Source of the DNA: Croceibacterium_A sp035555595
GTDB taxonomy: Bacteria > Pseudomonadota > Alphaproteobacteria > Sphingomonadales > Sphingomonadaceae
Assembly (NCBI GenBank): GCA_035555595.1
Contig: DATMGK010000043.1
Location: 11,558-75,557, forward strand
DNA: 64,000 bases
Direction: 5' to 3'
Of the stretch, positions 39,728 to 48,983 are shown in pieces. The number at the start of each line of letters is the position of its first letter. Positions within the stretch are counted from its first letter, which is position 1. The translations under genes were made by a program, and so were the position numbers. The notes below the pieces were generated by a model. The model made no database searches and was not told where the DNA came from. It was given only the letters and a program-made list of their open reading frames with translations.

Positions 39728-41221
39728 TCAGTACCGCGTCTCGTAAGTGACGCGGACCTCGCGCTTGCCGTTCGCGGGCACGCTGACGACATACTTGCGC
39801 TGATCGGCATTGATCTGGGTGCCGGGCACATCCTCGCTGGTGACGCGCAGGTCTTGCGACGACCACCCCCGGTCAAGCCCGGCCTGCACCAGTTCCACCT
39901 CTGCCGGCGTGGATTTGGCGTTGGTGAAGGTATAGCGCATCGTCGTGCGGTAATAATCGACGGCGCGATCGATCTCGACCTCGCGCACCGTCTGGCCATC
40001 GACCACCACGCGGTAGCGGGCGCTGCGTTCGTAATCGGCGGCGGTAATACGGTCGCGCTTCTCCACTTCGGCCTGCACGAAAATGTCGAAGGCGTCGCCG
40101 GTGGAAAGCGTCAGTTCGCTGCCCATCGGGGTGTGGCCGATGCCGTTTTCGCCGATGAACTGGGGGTTGCCCGCACTGTCGCGCTGATAGAACCGCACGG
40201 TTCCCGCCGGCAGGGCATCGCCCAGCCCACCATCGCGGCTGGATGAAAAGGCAAGCTGGCTGGCGACGTTGACCGGCTGACTGTCGGAAGCAAGCCAGCC
40301 CACGGTGCGGCCATAGATTTTGCGCGCCGGGACGCCCTGCACGTCAAGGAAGCTGACCTGCTTGGTCTGGTTGTTGGCGATCGTGGTGCGTTCAGCGATG
40401 GGGTAGAGATAGAAATCGCCCAGTCGTTCACGATCGGCCGTTTCGGTGCCGGGGTTCACTTGCGCGCCGGGGCGCGAAACCGGCCGCGCCACGCGCGAAC
40501 CGCCGCCACGGTTGGGATTGCCCGCCACCAGCAGCGTATTGGCCGCATGGAACGTGGTGCCGGTGCTGTTGGTCAGAGTGACCCAGCCCTGCATGTCGAT
40601 GGTGTTCTTCCCTTCGTCATACAGTGCCACATAGTCGGACGACCAGCCAAGGCCGGGCGTGAGATAACGCAAGGACGCGGGCCGCGTACCCGCACGGTTG
40701 CTTTCCAGCGTGACCGAAAGCGTGGGCCGCGCGCGCAGATTCGGCGGGACTCGATCGAAGATCACACGCACCGGCAGGCCATCGTCGCGCAAGACCTCTA
40801 TCCGGTCGCCGATCTGCACCACCGTGCCGCCCGCCGTGCTGAGCACCGTGGCCCGCTCGCGCGTTTCCTGCCCGGTGGCGGGATTGGTGCGAACCAGCGT
40901 AACCGTCTGGCCGATGGCCTTTTCGATCAGCTTGGCAGGGGTCAGCAGATCGAAGTCGAAGTTCTGTTCGACGATCGCGGTATCGGCCGCATTGAAGCTG
41001 AGCGTTTCAGGACGGATCTGGGCCGAAACGTCCGGGAAGGAGATCGTACTGCGGCCAGAGGATATCGGCAGTTGTCGCACATCCTGCACCAGCCCCTGAC
41101 CGTTGTTGTAGATTGTCACGGCCACATCGCCTTGCGCCGTGGCGTCAGGATCGGTCTGCGCCGATGCGCCCGTCGCCAGAAGCGCGGCGGCGGAGACGGC
41201 GGCGAAGCTGACTATACGCAT
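39728..41221 (-). CDS. DUF4139 domain protein, paralogue 2
   Basis: This 497-residue protein has a clean signal peptide (ending ATGASAQTD), an opening VAVTIYNNGQGLVQDVRQLP and repeats in common with its downstream neighbour, such as LTRT/LVRTNPATGQETRERA, VIFDRVPPNLRARP and the end YVVSVPANGKREVRVTYETRY. The two are therefore tandem duplicates, separated by 11 bases and co-transcribed. It lacks the poly-proline block. A hairpin TTCACCC-TGAAT-GGGTGAA and an AT-rich TAATATAGTAT lie just upstream of the start at 41221, probably the promoter of the pair. Confidence 0.9.
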   Translation of the reverse strand: MRIVSFAAVSAAALLATGASAQTDPDATAQGDVAVTIYNNGQGLVQDVRQLPISSGRSTISFPDVSAQIRPETLSFNAADTAIVEQNFDFDLLTPAKLIEKAIGQTVTLVRTNPATGQETRERATVLSTAGGTVVQIGDRIEVLRDDGLPVRVIFDRVPPNLRARPTLSVTLESNRAGTRPASLRYLTPGLGWSSDYVALYDEGKNTIDMQGWVTLTNSTGTTFHAANTLLVAGNPNRGGGSRVARPVSRPGAQVNPGTETADRERLGDFYLYPIAERTTIANNQTKQVSFLDVQGVPARKIYGRTVGWLASDSQPVNVASQLAFSSSRDGGLGDALPAGTVRFYQRDSAGNPQFIGENGIGHTPMGSELTLSTGDAFDIFVQAEVEKRDRITAADYERSARYRVVVDGQTVREVEIDRAVDYYRTTMRYTFTNAKSTPAEVELVQAGLDRGWSSQDLRVTSEDVPGTQINADQRKYVVSVPANGKREVRVTYETRY

Positions 41222-41260
41222 CGGAACTCTCCCCTGGGCAATGATACTATATTACGCGAC

Positions 41261-41279
41261 TTCACCCTGAATGGGTGAA
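41261..41279. promoter_or_regulatory. 7-bp hairpin/dyad between cckA and the DUF4139 pair
   Basis: TTCACCC-TGAAT-GGGTGAA is a perfect inverted repeat 40 bases upstream of the DUF4139 start and 21 bases beyond the cckA stop. It could be an operator for the former or the end of the cckA mRNA. No T run follows. Confidence 0.4.
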
Positions 41280-41299
41280 CGAACAATGAAGCGAACAGG

Positions 41300-43747
41300 C
41301 TATCGCTGGCTGGATCGCAGCACGGTCGCCACTTTCGTGGCAATCTGCTGGACGCTGAAAGGCTTGGCGATGAAGTGCATCCTTTCAATGTCGATTTCGC
41401 GACGAAGCTGTTCCTCGGCATAACCCGACATGAACAGCACCGGCATGCCCGGCGCAAGCTGGCGAATTTCGCGGGCCATCGCAGGTCCGTCCATGCTGGG
41501 CATGACCACGTCGCTCACCACCAGATCGAAATCGGCATTGTTGCGCACGGCTTCCACGCCCTCGTCGCCGTCGGCGGCGGTTACGACGGTATATCCCTGC
41601 CGCGTAAGCGCGCGTTCGGCCACGGCGCGGACCATGTCCTCATCCTCCACCAGCAGGATGCGGCCGCCGCCCGACCATTCCCGGGTTTCTTCGACCACAT
41701 CGGTCTTGCGCAACTCTTCTTCTGTCGCGTGGTGGACGGGCAGATAGATCGTGAAGCGCGCGCCCTTCACCCTGCCTTCCGGCCCCGGCACGTTATCCGC
41801 GAAGATGAAGCCGCCCGACTGCTTGACGATGCCGTAAACGGTGGAAAGCCCCAGCCCGGTGCCTTTGCCCAGTTCCTTCGTGGTGAAGAAGGGTTCGAAA
41901 ATCTTGGGCAGGTTTTCAGGCGGGATGCCGCCGCCGGTGTCCTCGGCAACCAGCACGGTATAATCGCCTGCGGGAATGATCTCGTTCCCCGTGCGGCGCA
42001 CGTCGCTGGCCCCTACGCGCCGGGTGGAGAAGCTGAGCGTTCCCGCAGCATGTTCCCCGCCGCGCGACTGGATCGCGTCACGCGCGTTGACCGCGAGATT
42101 CATCACCACCTGCTCAAGCTGGCGAGGATCGGCGCGGATGGCGCCCAGATCGCGGTCATGATGCGTCTTGAGCGTGATGCGCGCACCTAGCAGACGCTTC
42201 AGCATCTGGCTGACTTCGCTGATCACATCGGGAAGCTGGAGCACTTCAGGCTGCAGGGTCTGCTGGCGACTGAAGGCGAGCAACTGCCGCGTGAGTGAAG
42301 CCGCACGGTTGGAATTGGCCTTGATCTGCTGGATGTCATCGTAGTCGCTGTCGCCCGGCGAGTGGCGCAGCAACATGAGATCGCAGTAACCGATGATCGC
42401 GGTGAGCACGTTGTTGAAATCGTGGGCCACGCCGCCCGCCAGCTGGCCCACCGCCTGCATCTTGGTGGCCTGTGCGACCTGTCGCTTGAGCCGCGTTTCC
42501 TCGGTCGTGTCAGCGACACTGAGCAGGACCGCCGCTTCCCCCAGCCCCCGCACGCCGGCGAGGCCAAGCGAAACCGGTTCTTCCGGCTCGTTACGCAGGC
42601 GCACGGCGATATCGCCGCTGGCAGCAGGCCCTTGCCCGTACCGGCGCACCGCGTCGGACAGCGCAGTCTTGTCCTGCCGCACGACGAGATCGGATGGATA
42701 AGGCGGCATCTTGCCATCGATGCCCGCAGCCCGGCGGAAAGCAGGGTTGGCGAAGAGGAAGTGCCCGTCGCGATCCGTCATCGCCAGACCAAGCGGAAGC
42801 TGTTCCACCAAAGCTTCGAGTTGCGGGGTATGCCCGCGTGCGTCCGTGCTCCAGCCACCCAGCCCAACTCCGCTGTCCAGCAACATCATCAACTGGGGCG
42901 CATCGCCAATGGAGGGTCCCGCACCAACATCGCCCGGCTCGGGATCGATCAGCGGAACGTTGACCAGAGTCTGCGGCGAGCCCTTGCGCCCTTCCCGCGC
43001 GAAATAGATCCGGTCGCGCTCGTCAGAGCGGAGCAGCGCCACGAAATCCTGACCGGCCATGCTGGCGTTCTCATCGCCCGCGGCGCGGCGGCCGAAACCC
43101 GCGCTTGCCGCACGGATCGCACCGTCAGGCCCGACAAGCGCGACCTCTATACCGGCGGCGCTCAGAATGCGGCCGAAGGGTCCCGTTATGTACTTGCTGA
43201 CGGCCACGAGCGGTTCCGTCCGGACAATGGGAGAGAAGCGCCAAATCAGATAGGCATCGCCCCGCCCGGCGCGCTGCGCCGAGGCGGACCAAGAGCGGGT
43301 GTCGTCGGAAATGATCGCGCCCTCGCTCTCACCTTCGCGCCATGCGGCGCGCGATGCGCGGGCGAGGTGCTCTGCAGAGGCGACATCCACCGGCATGCGC
43401 GGCGGCGCGTGGGATGAGCCGAACCATTGCTCGTAAGCGGCATTCGCGCACACGAGCCGGTTGGCGCGATCAGTGATCGCTATCGCCTGATCGGGCTGAT
43501 CGAGTGCGGCCACAGTAACCGACCAGTCGGGGAATCCAGCCTCTGCCTTTTCCGTCGGCGCCGCGCGCCTGCGGGCAGCGGCAAACGCCGTAAGAGCGAG
43601 CACAACCAGACCGCCGCTATAGGCAAGCGTCACCACAGTGCTGCCGGTGGCGAGGCGGATCATCGCAATACTGGCGAGCACGGCCGCTGCCACGGCCAGC
43701 GTGTCGGCCAGCCCGCGCGAACCCTGCGGACGGAACAGCGGGCTCAT
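41300..43747 (-). CDS. cckA: hybrid histidine kinase CckA
   Basis: The 815-residue protein has two N-terminal membrane helices (about residues 18-31 and 40-58), two PAS-like regions, the DHp helix LAGGVAHDFNNVLTAIIGYC with His442, a HATPase domain (about 550-670, with GGGIPPENLPKIFEPFF and GKGTGLGLSTVYGIVKQSGG) and a C-terminal receiver with Asp746 in DLVVSDVVMPSMDG. This is CckA, which passes phosphate through ChpT to CtrA and CpdR and switches to phosphatase when it binds cyclic-di-GMP. The ATG overlaps the stop of the DUF2062 gene by four bases. Confidence 0.95.
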   Translation of the reverse strand: MSPLFRPQGSRGLADTLAVAAAVLASIAMIRLATGSTVVTLAYSGGLVVLALTAFAAARRRAAPTEKAEAGFPDWSVTVAALDQPDQAIAITDRANRLVCANAAYEQWFGSSHAPPRMPVDVASAEHLARASRAAWREGESEGAIISDDTRSWSASAQRAGRGDAYLIWRFSPIVRTEPLVAVSKYITGPFGRILSAAGIEVALVGPDGAIRAASAGFGRRAAGDENASMAGQDFVALLRSDERDRIYFAREGRKGSPQTLVNVPLIDPEPGDVGAGPSIGDAPQLMMLLDSGVGLGGWSTDARGHTPQLEALVEQLPLGLAMTDRDGHFLFANPAFRRAAGIDGKMPPYPSDLVVRQDKTALSDAVRRYGQGPAASGDIAVRLRNEPEEPVSLGLAGVRGLGEAAVLLSVADTTEETRLKRQVAQATKMQAVGQLAGGVAHDFNNVLTAIIGYCDLMLLRHSPGDSDYDDIQQIKANSNRAASLTRQLLAFSRQQTLQPEVLQLPDVISEVSQMLKRLLGARITLKTHHDRDLGAIRADPRQLEQVVMNLAVNARDAIQSRGGEHAAGTLSFSTRRVGASDVRRTGNEIIPAGDYTVLVAEDTGGGIPPENLPKIFEPFFTTKELGKGTGLGLSTVYGIVKQSGGFIFADNVPGPEGRVKGARFTIYLPVHHATEEELRKTDVVEETREWSGGGRILLVEDEDMVRAVAERALTRQGYTVVTAADGDEGVEAVRNNADFDLVVSDVVMPSMDGPAMAREIRQLAPGMPVLFMSGYAEEQLRREIDIERMHFIAKPFSVQQIATKVATVLRSSQR

Positions 43748-44325
43748 TCGATCGGCCCCGTCGTGCGATGGGCGCGATGGCGGCGCCGGCGCAGCCACTT
43801 ACGCCCCACCATCGCCCGCCATACCCATCCCGAGATGACATAACTGATGGCGGCTGAAACGATCCCGATAACAACCAGGCCGAAGGCAGTGACCATGGTC
43901 GCGCCTGTCAGCCATTCCAGGAACCGCTGAAGGTCTGTCTTCTCCATAGCGGTATTGAACGCGGCCACCGTCGCCGCATCGATATGCAGCAGCCATTTGC
44001 CGACCCAGTAGGCGCCTATCCAGATGGCCGGTGTCGTGGCCGGATTCGTCACAAAAGTCATCAGCGCGGCAATCGGGACATTGGCACGCACCGTCGCGCT
44101 GAGCAGCGCCGCGAAGAATATCTGCGCGAACGGCACGATGATCCCGACCAGCAGACCCAGCGCGACGCCACGGGGAACGGACCGGCGCGTAAAACGCCAT
44201 AGTTCAGAACGCAGCACGCGATGCGCGAACGGGCGCACGAAGCGGTTTCCCTCCAGCTGTTCGCGGGTGGGCATGTTGCGGCGGATGAAGTCCGCCATAA
44301 AAGTCTTGGATCGCTTCTGCGTCAT
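43744..44325 (-). CDS. DUF2062 membrane protein
   Basis: The 193-residue protein matches DUF2062: a cytosolic start, FTRRSVPRGVALGLLVGIIVPF, then the hydrophobic segments AQIFFAALLSATVRANVPIA and LMTFVTNPATTPAIWIGAYW, with a final helix before a basic tail. The family is of unknown function; members occur near lipid or glycosyl genes. Its stop overlaps cckA by four bases (ATGA), so cckA translation is coupled to it, an arrangement that deserves a check in related genomes. Confidence 0.9.
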   Translation of the reverse strand: MTQKRSKTFMADFIRRNMPTREQLEGNRFVRPFAHRVLRSELWRFTRRSVPRGVALGLLVGIIVPFAQIFFAALLSATVRANVPIAALMTFVTNPATTPAIWIGAYWVGKWLLHIDAATVAAFNTAMEKTDLQRFLEWLTGATMVTAFGLVVIGIVSAAISYVISGWVWRAMVGRKWLRRRRHRAHRTTGPIE

Positions 44326-44419
44326 GGCCTGAAGATTGCCTTGCTCGGGTGAACGAGGGCTTGCAAGGCCGCTTTGAGACGAGCCGCCCGGAACAATCGA
44401 TCTTTACGAAATAGCGCGC

Positions 44420-44902
44420 TCAACCGCGATCGCGCATCAGGCGCGCCTTATCCCGTTTCCAGTCGCGTTCCTTGATCGACTGGCGCTTGTCATGGGTCTG
44501 TTTGCCGCGTGCCAGCGCCAGTTCCACCTTCGCCCTGCCCCGCGCGTTGAAGTAAACGCTGAGCGGGATCAGCGTCATCCCCTTGCGCTCCACGGCGCCG
44601 ATCATCTTCTCGATCTCGCGCTGGTGCAGCAGCAGCTTGCGCGGCCGCTTGGGCTCGTGATTGAAACGGTTGCCGTGGCTGAATTCGGGAATGTTGGCGT
44701 TGATCAGCCATGCCTCGCCATCTTCAACCGCAGCATAGCTTTCGGCAATCGAACCTTCGCCGAAGCGCAGACTTTTGACCTCAGTACCGCTGAGGGCGAT
44801 CCCGGCCTCGAACGTATCCTCGATAAAATAGTCGAACCGCGCGCGCCGGTTTTCGGCGACGGTCTTCTGCTTGTCGAAAGTCGAGGGTTTGGGACGAGCC
44901 AT
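44420..44902 (-). CDS. smpB: SsrA-binding protein SmpB
   Basis: This 160-residue protein binds tmRNA and positions it in the A site of stalled ribosomes for trans-translation. Recognisable blocks are TVAENRRARFDYFIEDTFEA, GIALSGTEVKSLR, ANIPEFSHGNRFNHEPKR and the basic C-terminal KQTHDKRQSIKERDWKRDK tail. Normal length. The tmRNA gene itself is not in the window. Confidence 0.97.
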   Translation of the reverse strand: MARPKPSTFDKQKTVAENRRARFDYFIEDTFEAGIALSGTEVKSLRFGEGSIAESYAAVEDGEAWLINANIPEFSHGNRFNHEPKRPRKLLLHQREIEKMIGAVERKGMTLIPLSVYFNARGRAKVELALARGKQTHDKRQSIKERDWKRDKARLMRDRG

Positions 44903-44948
44903 AGGGCTGGCGCATGTAGGCGCTGCCCGTGCGAAAGCAAAGGCCCCG

Positions 44949-45833
44949 CTAGATCAGCCCCAACCTGCCCAGCGCCGCATCGACCGCATCGCGACCTTCA
45001 TCGCCACAGGAAACGATCGGCAAGCGAACCTCGTCGGTCATCCAAGTATGCAGCTTCGCAAGCGCATATTTGGCCGGTGCCGGGCTGGCATCGGCGAACA
45101 TCGCCTTGTGCAGTGGGAACAGCCGTTCGTTGAGCGTGCGGGCGGTCTCGTAATCTCCGGCCGCCGCAGCAGCGTGAAAATCCGCGCACAGCCGGGGCGC
45201 GACGTTTGCGGTCACCGAAATGCAGCCGACCTGCCCAAGCACATAACCGGCCAGAGCAAGCGGATCGTCGCCCGAAAGCTGATTGAAACCGCCCCCAAGG
45301 GCTGCGCGCTGCTGAACCACGCGCTGCAGATCACCGCTCGCATCCTTCAGCGAAACGATCTTATCCGGATAGCACTTCGCCAGAGTAATCACCGTCGAAG
45401 GCAGAATATCCGTCACCGTGCGGCCCGGCACGTTGTAGAGCATGATCGGCAGCGAAGAATTTTCTGCCAGATACGAAAAATGCTCGATCAACCCGGCCTG
45501 CCCCGGCCGATTGTAATAGGGCGCAACGCACAGGCCAGCCGCCACGCCGCCCAACTGCTCGCAGAAACGGAGATGGTCGAGTGCAACGCGCGTATCGTTG
45601 GAACCGCATCCGGCGATCACCGGGACGCGCCCTGCCGCCTGTTCAACACAGATTTCGATCACGCGATGATGCTCCACACGATCCAGCGTGGCGCTTTCAC
45701 CGGTCGTTCCGCATGGCACCAGCGCGGACGAGCCGTTTTCTATCTGCCAGTCCACGAAACGGCGAAAGGCAGCTTCGTCCAACGCTCCGTCGCGAAAAGG
45801 AGTCACCAGGGCTGGAATCGAGCCAGAGAACAT
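44949..45833 (-). CDS. dapA: 4-hydroxy-tetrahydrodipicolinate synthase
   Basis: The 294-residue TIM-barrel enzyme condenses pyruvate and aspartate semialdehyde in the diaminopimelate/lysine pathway. The Schiff-base lysine is Lys163 in KIVSLKDASGD, with Tyr133 in IMLYNVPGRT and the substrate motif VPCGTTGESATL at about residues 39-50. Start ATG 45833. It lies 46 bases before smpB on the same strand and is divergent from the lytic transglycosylase gene, which also serves the cell wall. Confidence 0.97.
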   Translation of the reverse strand: MFSGSIPALVTPFRDGALDEAAFRRFVDWQIENGSSALVPCGTTGESATLDRVEHHRVIEICVEQAAGRVPVIAGCGSNDTRVALDHLRFCEQLGGVAAGLCVAPYYNRPGQAGLIEHFSYLAENSSLPIMLYNVPGRTVTDILPSTVITLAKCYPDKIVSLKDASGDLQRVVQQRAALGGGFNQLSGDDPLALAGYVLGQVGCISVTANVAPRLCADFHAAAAAGDYETARTLNERLFPLHKAMFADASPAPAKYALAKLHTWMTDEVRLPIVSCGDEGRDAVDAALGRLGLI

Positions 45834-45929
45834 TTACACCGCTCCAGTCATATTGTGTATCCGGTCCACGGGGGGCCGCGGTGGTCCGGGAAAATCCGTT
45901 AAGCGCCTGATAAGGAGCGGCTTGGCACG

Positions 45930-47873
45930 ATGTCCAGCATGGTTCGCAACGTCATCGTCACCGCCCTCCTCGCGTCAGCCGCCTTAGGCTCACCGCACGT
46001 CGCTGCGCAAGGCAGCAGCGAATGGGATCTTGGCCGCACCAGCATGGTCGCCACCCAACCCTCGCCGCGCGCCGCCAGCGCGATCAGCCAGTGGCAGATG
46101 CTTTCCGCCGGGCCGAATTTTACTTTCGACGAATATGCCGGCTTCCTGCTGGCTAATCCTGGCTTTCCCGATGAAGCGAAACTGCGCGGTTTTGCAGAGG
46201 ATCGGCTGGCGCGCGATTATCCCACGCCCGACCGGATGCTGGCCTATTTCGACCGCTTCCCCCCGCTGACCAACGGCGGTCGGGCGCAACTTGCCCTGGC
46301 CATGATGGCATCACGCCCCACGGAAGCGGCCACAGTTGCTCGGGAAGCGTGGCGCGGCGGAGGCATGAGCGAAACCGCCTATGCCACTATTTTCGCGACA
46401 TATGCCGGCAGCTTCACGCCCGAAGATCATGACGCGCGGATGGATGCCCTGCTGTGGCAGCGGGATGCGGCAGCGGCTGCGCGGCAGTTGCCCTATGTCT
46501 CGCCAGACAAGATAGTGCGGTTCCGCGCCCGGCTGGCGATCATCCAGGGCGGCGACGGCACCATTGCAGATGCTGGAGCAGCCAGCGATCCGGGCTACCT
46601 TTACAACCGCAGCCGTGAATTGCGCACCAAGGGCAGGCCGTTGGAAGCGGTCATGCTGCTTGCCTCACGCCCCGCACTTTCGGCCGAGCCTCTCAACCCC
46701 ACCGCATGGGTGGACGAACACCTGAATGTCGCCCGCATGGCCGACGCACGATCGGCGCACCAGATCGCCGCGCGTGCCGGTGATGCATTCGCGAACCCTG
46801 ACGCAATCGCAGAAGGGTCTTACAAGCTGCGCGATGATTACACGTCGCTGATGTGGCTGGGCGGCACGCGCGCCCTGTGGGATCTGGGCGATGGCCGGGC
46901 GGCCGCACCGCTGTTTTACCACTATGGCGCGGCGGCACGTACGCCGCAGACCCGGTCGAAGGGCTTCTTCTGGGCGGGCAACGCCTCCGCTCAGGCCGGT
47001 GATCAGGCCGAAGCGAGGCGCTATTATGAAATGGCGGCTGCCTATCCCGAATACTTCTATGGGCTGCTGGCGCTGGAACGGCTCGGGCGGCCCGCGCCAT
47101 CCTTCGCCGCCGCGCCCCCTGTTCAGCCAACGCCGGAACAACGCGCCGCGATATCTGAAAATCCGCTGGCTCAGGCGATCCGCGTCATGGCCGGTGCAAG
47201 CTACCCCTGGCAGACCAAACGCAAATTCTACACGGAGCTTTCCGCCCAGGCGCGAAGCCCGGAAGAACTGGCGCTGGTCGGCGAACTGGCACAGACGCTA
47301 AACCTGCCTGAACTGGCCGTGGTAGTTGGCCGCGTCGCGCCGGAAAAGGGCTTCCCGGCGCTGACGCAGATCGGCTTCCCCGCCGTGGCCACCCCCGGTG
47401 GCGCCGACTGGACAATGGTTCACGCGATCTCTCGCCAAGAAAGCGAATTCGACCTCAATCGGGTGAGTCATGCCGGCGCGCAGGGGCTGATGCAGCTTAT
47501 GCCCGGCACCGCGCGCGAGCAGGCGGGCAAGCTGGGCATCGTTTATATGTCGGCGTCGGTGATGGGCGACCCGCAATACAACATCCAGTTGGGCAACGGG
47601 TATTTCGTACGGATGCTCAACACCTATGGCAGCTATCCGCTGGCGGTGGCAGCCTATAACGCCGGGCCCGGCAACGTGAACAAATGGCTGCGCGCGAACG
47701 GCGATCCGCGTAACGGATCGATTAACTGGATCGACTGGATCGAACGCATTCCGATCTTCGAGACGCGCAATTACGTGCAGCGCGTGCTGGAAAACGCGGT
47801 GGTCTATGAGAATCTGCACCCGGATAAGGCGACGCAAGGCCGCCCCCGGGCGCTGAACGAATTCCTGCGCTGA
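45930..47873 (+). CDS. soluble lytic murein transglycosylase
   Basis: The 647-residue exported protein has a signal peptide (ending AAQGS), a long all-helical superhelical domain (about residues 40-480) and a C-terminal SLT lysozyme-like domain. The catalytic acid is Glu504 in ISRQESEFDLNRVSHAGAQG, with LMQLMPGTA and AVAAYNAGPGNVNKW completing the SLT motif set. It cleaves the glycan strand of peptidoglycan to anhydromuropeptides during growth or secretion-system insertion. Similar in size to E. coli Slt70. Divergent from dapA. Confidence 0.94.
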   Translation: MSSMVRNVIVTALLASAALGSPHVAAQGSSEWDLGRTSMVATQPSPRAASAISQWQMLSAGPNFTFDEYAGFLLANPGFPDEAKLRGFAEDRLARDYPTPDRMLAYFDRFPPLTNGGRAQLALAMMASRPTEAATVAREAWRGGGMSETAYATIFATYAGSFTPEDHDARMDALLWQRDAAAAARQLPYVSPDKIVRFRARLAIIQGGDGTIADAGAASDPGYLYNRSRELRTKGRPLEAVMLLASRPALSAEPLNPTAWVDEHLNVARMADARSAHQIAARAGDAFANPDAIAEGSYKLRDDYTSLMWLGGTRALWDLGDGRAAAPLFYHYGAAARTPQTRSKGFFWAGNASAQAGDQAEARRYYEMAAAYPEYFYGLLALERLGRPAPSFAAAPPVQPTPEQRAAISENPLAQAIRVMAGASYPWQTKRKFYTELSAQARSPEELALVGELAQTLNLPELAVVVGRVAPEKGFPALTQIGFPAVATPGGADWTMVHAISRQESEFDLNRVSHAGAQGLMQLMPGTAREQAGKLGIVYMSASVMGDPQYNIQLGNGYFVRMLNTYGSYPLAVAAYNAGPGNVNKWLRANGDPRNGSINWIDWIERIPIFETRNYVQRVLENAVVYENLHPDKATQGRPRALNEFLR

Positions 47874-47936
47874 GTTTCCTCCTTCCGCAGTTGCGATGAT
47901 TGCCGGATCGTTGCCACGCCGGTAGGCCGCGCATGT

Positions 47937-48422
47937 ATGAAGCCGCCGGAAAATCTCATCACGCCAGCCGGTCTGGCCGCGCTCAAGGCGCGCTACGACC
48001 ATCTGCTAGGCACTGAACGGCCGGAGATTGTGGCTATCGTCTCATGGGCGGCCGGCAACGGCGACCGGAGCGAGAACGGCGATTATCTCTATGGTCGCAA
48101 GCGAATGCGCGAGATCGACCGTGAACTGGCCCATCTGGCACGGCGGATGAAAGCGGCCCGCGTGATCGACCCGGCGCAGGCCCCTGACCGCGACCGGGCA
48201 TGGTTCGGCGCGACTGTGACCATCGCTGACGAGGACGACAACGAACGCAAGGTAACGCTGGTCGGTGATGACGAGCAGGATCCTTCATCCGGGCGGATCG
48301 GCTGGAGCGCCCCGATTGCGCGGGCACTGCGCGGCGTGGCAGTGGGTGATTGCAGGACGGTTCGCCTTCCCGCCGGGGAGAAGGAATGGGAAGTGCTGGC
48401 GATAGAGTATCCGGCGCATTAA
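47937..48422 (+). CDS. greB: transcription elongation factor GreB
   Basis: The 161-residue protein has the GreA/GreB layout: an N-terminal coiled coil with the acidic tip GDRSENGDYLYGRKRMREID, which marks the GreB rather than GreA type, and a C-terminal FKBP-like domain with GVAVGDCRTVRLPAGEKEWEV. It rescues backtracked RNA polymerase by stimulating transcript cleavage. Start ATG 47937. The next gene begins 11 bases after its stop. Confidence 0.95.
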   Translation: MKPPENLITPAGLAALKARYDHLLGTERPEIVAIVSWAAGNGDRSENGDYLYGRKRMREIDRELAHLARRMKAARVIDPAQAPDRDRAWFGATVTIADEDDNERKVTLVGDDEQDPSSGRIGWSAPIARALRGVAVGDCRTVRLPAGEKEWEVLAIEYPAH

Positions 48423-48433
48423 CCACGCAGCCC

Positions 48434-48937
48434 ATGCTCCGCCGCTTCGCCGTTATCTGCTCCGCAATCGTTCTTGCCCTGCCATTGGCCGGGATCGCTC
48501 GCGACAGTCTGGGCGTTTTCGGCCAGTGGGGCGCCTTCCGTGATCCTGGCGTGCCGCGTTGCTATGCCATCGCAGAGGCGGAAAACCCTCGACAGAACGA
48601 AGTGCGTGAACAGGCCCCCTATGCCACCGTGGGCGACTGGCCCCGGAACAATGTGCGCGGAGAGGTGCACCTGCGGCTATCGCGCCATATTGCACCGAGT
48701 GCCGCTGTTTCCCTTACCATAGGCTCCCGTCGTTTCGCGCTGAAAGGATCAGCGGGGAACGCGTGGTCACAGGATGCGGGAATGGATTCTGCCATCGTGG
48801 CCGCGATGCGTTCTTCCGGAACGATGGCTGTTACTTCACGCGATCGCAGCGGGCGCCGCTTTACCGATCGCTATAGTCTTGAAGGGGCTGCCACCGCAAT
48901 CGACGCCGCCACTGTGGGTTGTGCGCGATCGCGATAA
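48434..48937 (+). CDS. IalB-like exported protein
   Basis: A 167-residue exported protein with a signal peptide (ending PLAGIARD). It begins FGQWGAFRDPGVPRCYA and ends with the characteristic blocks of the invasion-associated locus B (IalB) family: AWSQDAGMDSAIVAAMRSS, GTMAVTSRDRSGRRFTD and YSLEGAATAIDAATVGC, with the paired cysteines. Family members are periplasmic or outer-membrane proteins found across alphaproteobacteria, of unclear general role. Its start lies 11 bases after greB, in a likely two-gene operon. Confidence 0.85.
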   Translation: MLRRFAVICSAIVLALPLAGIARDSLGVFGQWGAFRDPGVPRCYAIAEAENPRQNEVREQAPYATVGDWPRNNVRGEVHLRLSRHIAPSAAVSLTIGSRRFALKGSAGNAWSQDAGMDSAIVAAMRSSGTMAVTSRDRSGRRFTDRYSLEGAATAIDAATVGCARSR

Positions 48938-48946
48938 CAGAAAGGG

Positions 48947-48974
48947 TCTTCCCGGACCCTAAGGCCCGGGAAGA
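48947..48974. terminator. bidirectional stem-loop
   Basis: TCTTCCCGG pairs perfectly with CCGGGAAGA across ten bases, between the converging IalB-like and beta-barrel genes. Confidence 0.65.
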
Positions 48975-48983
48975 TGGCCGGAA

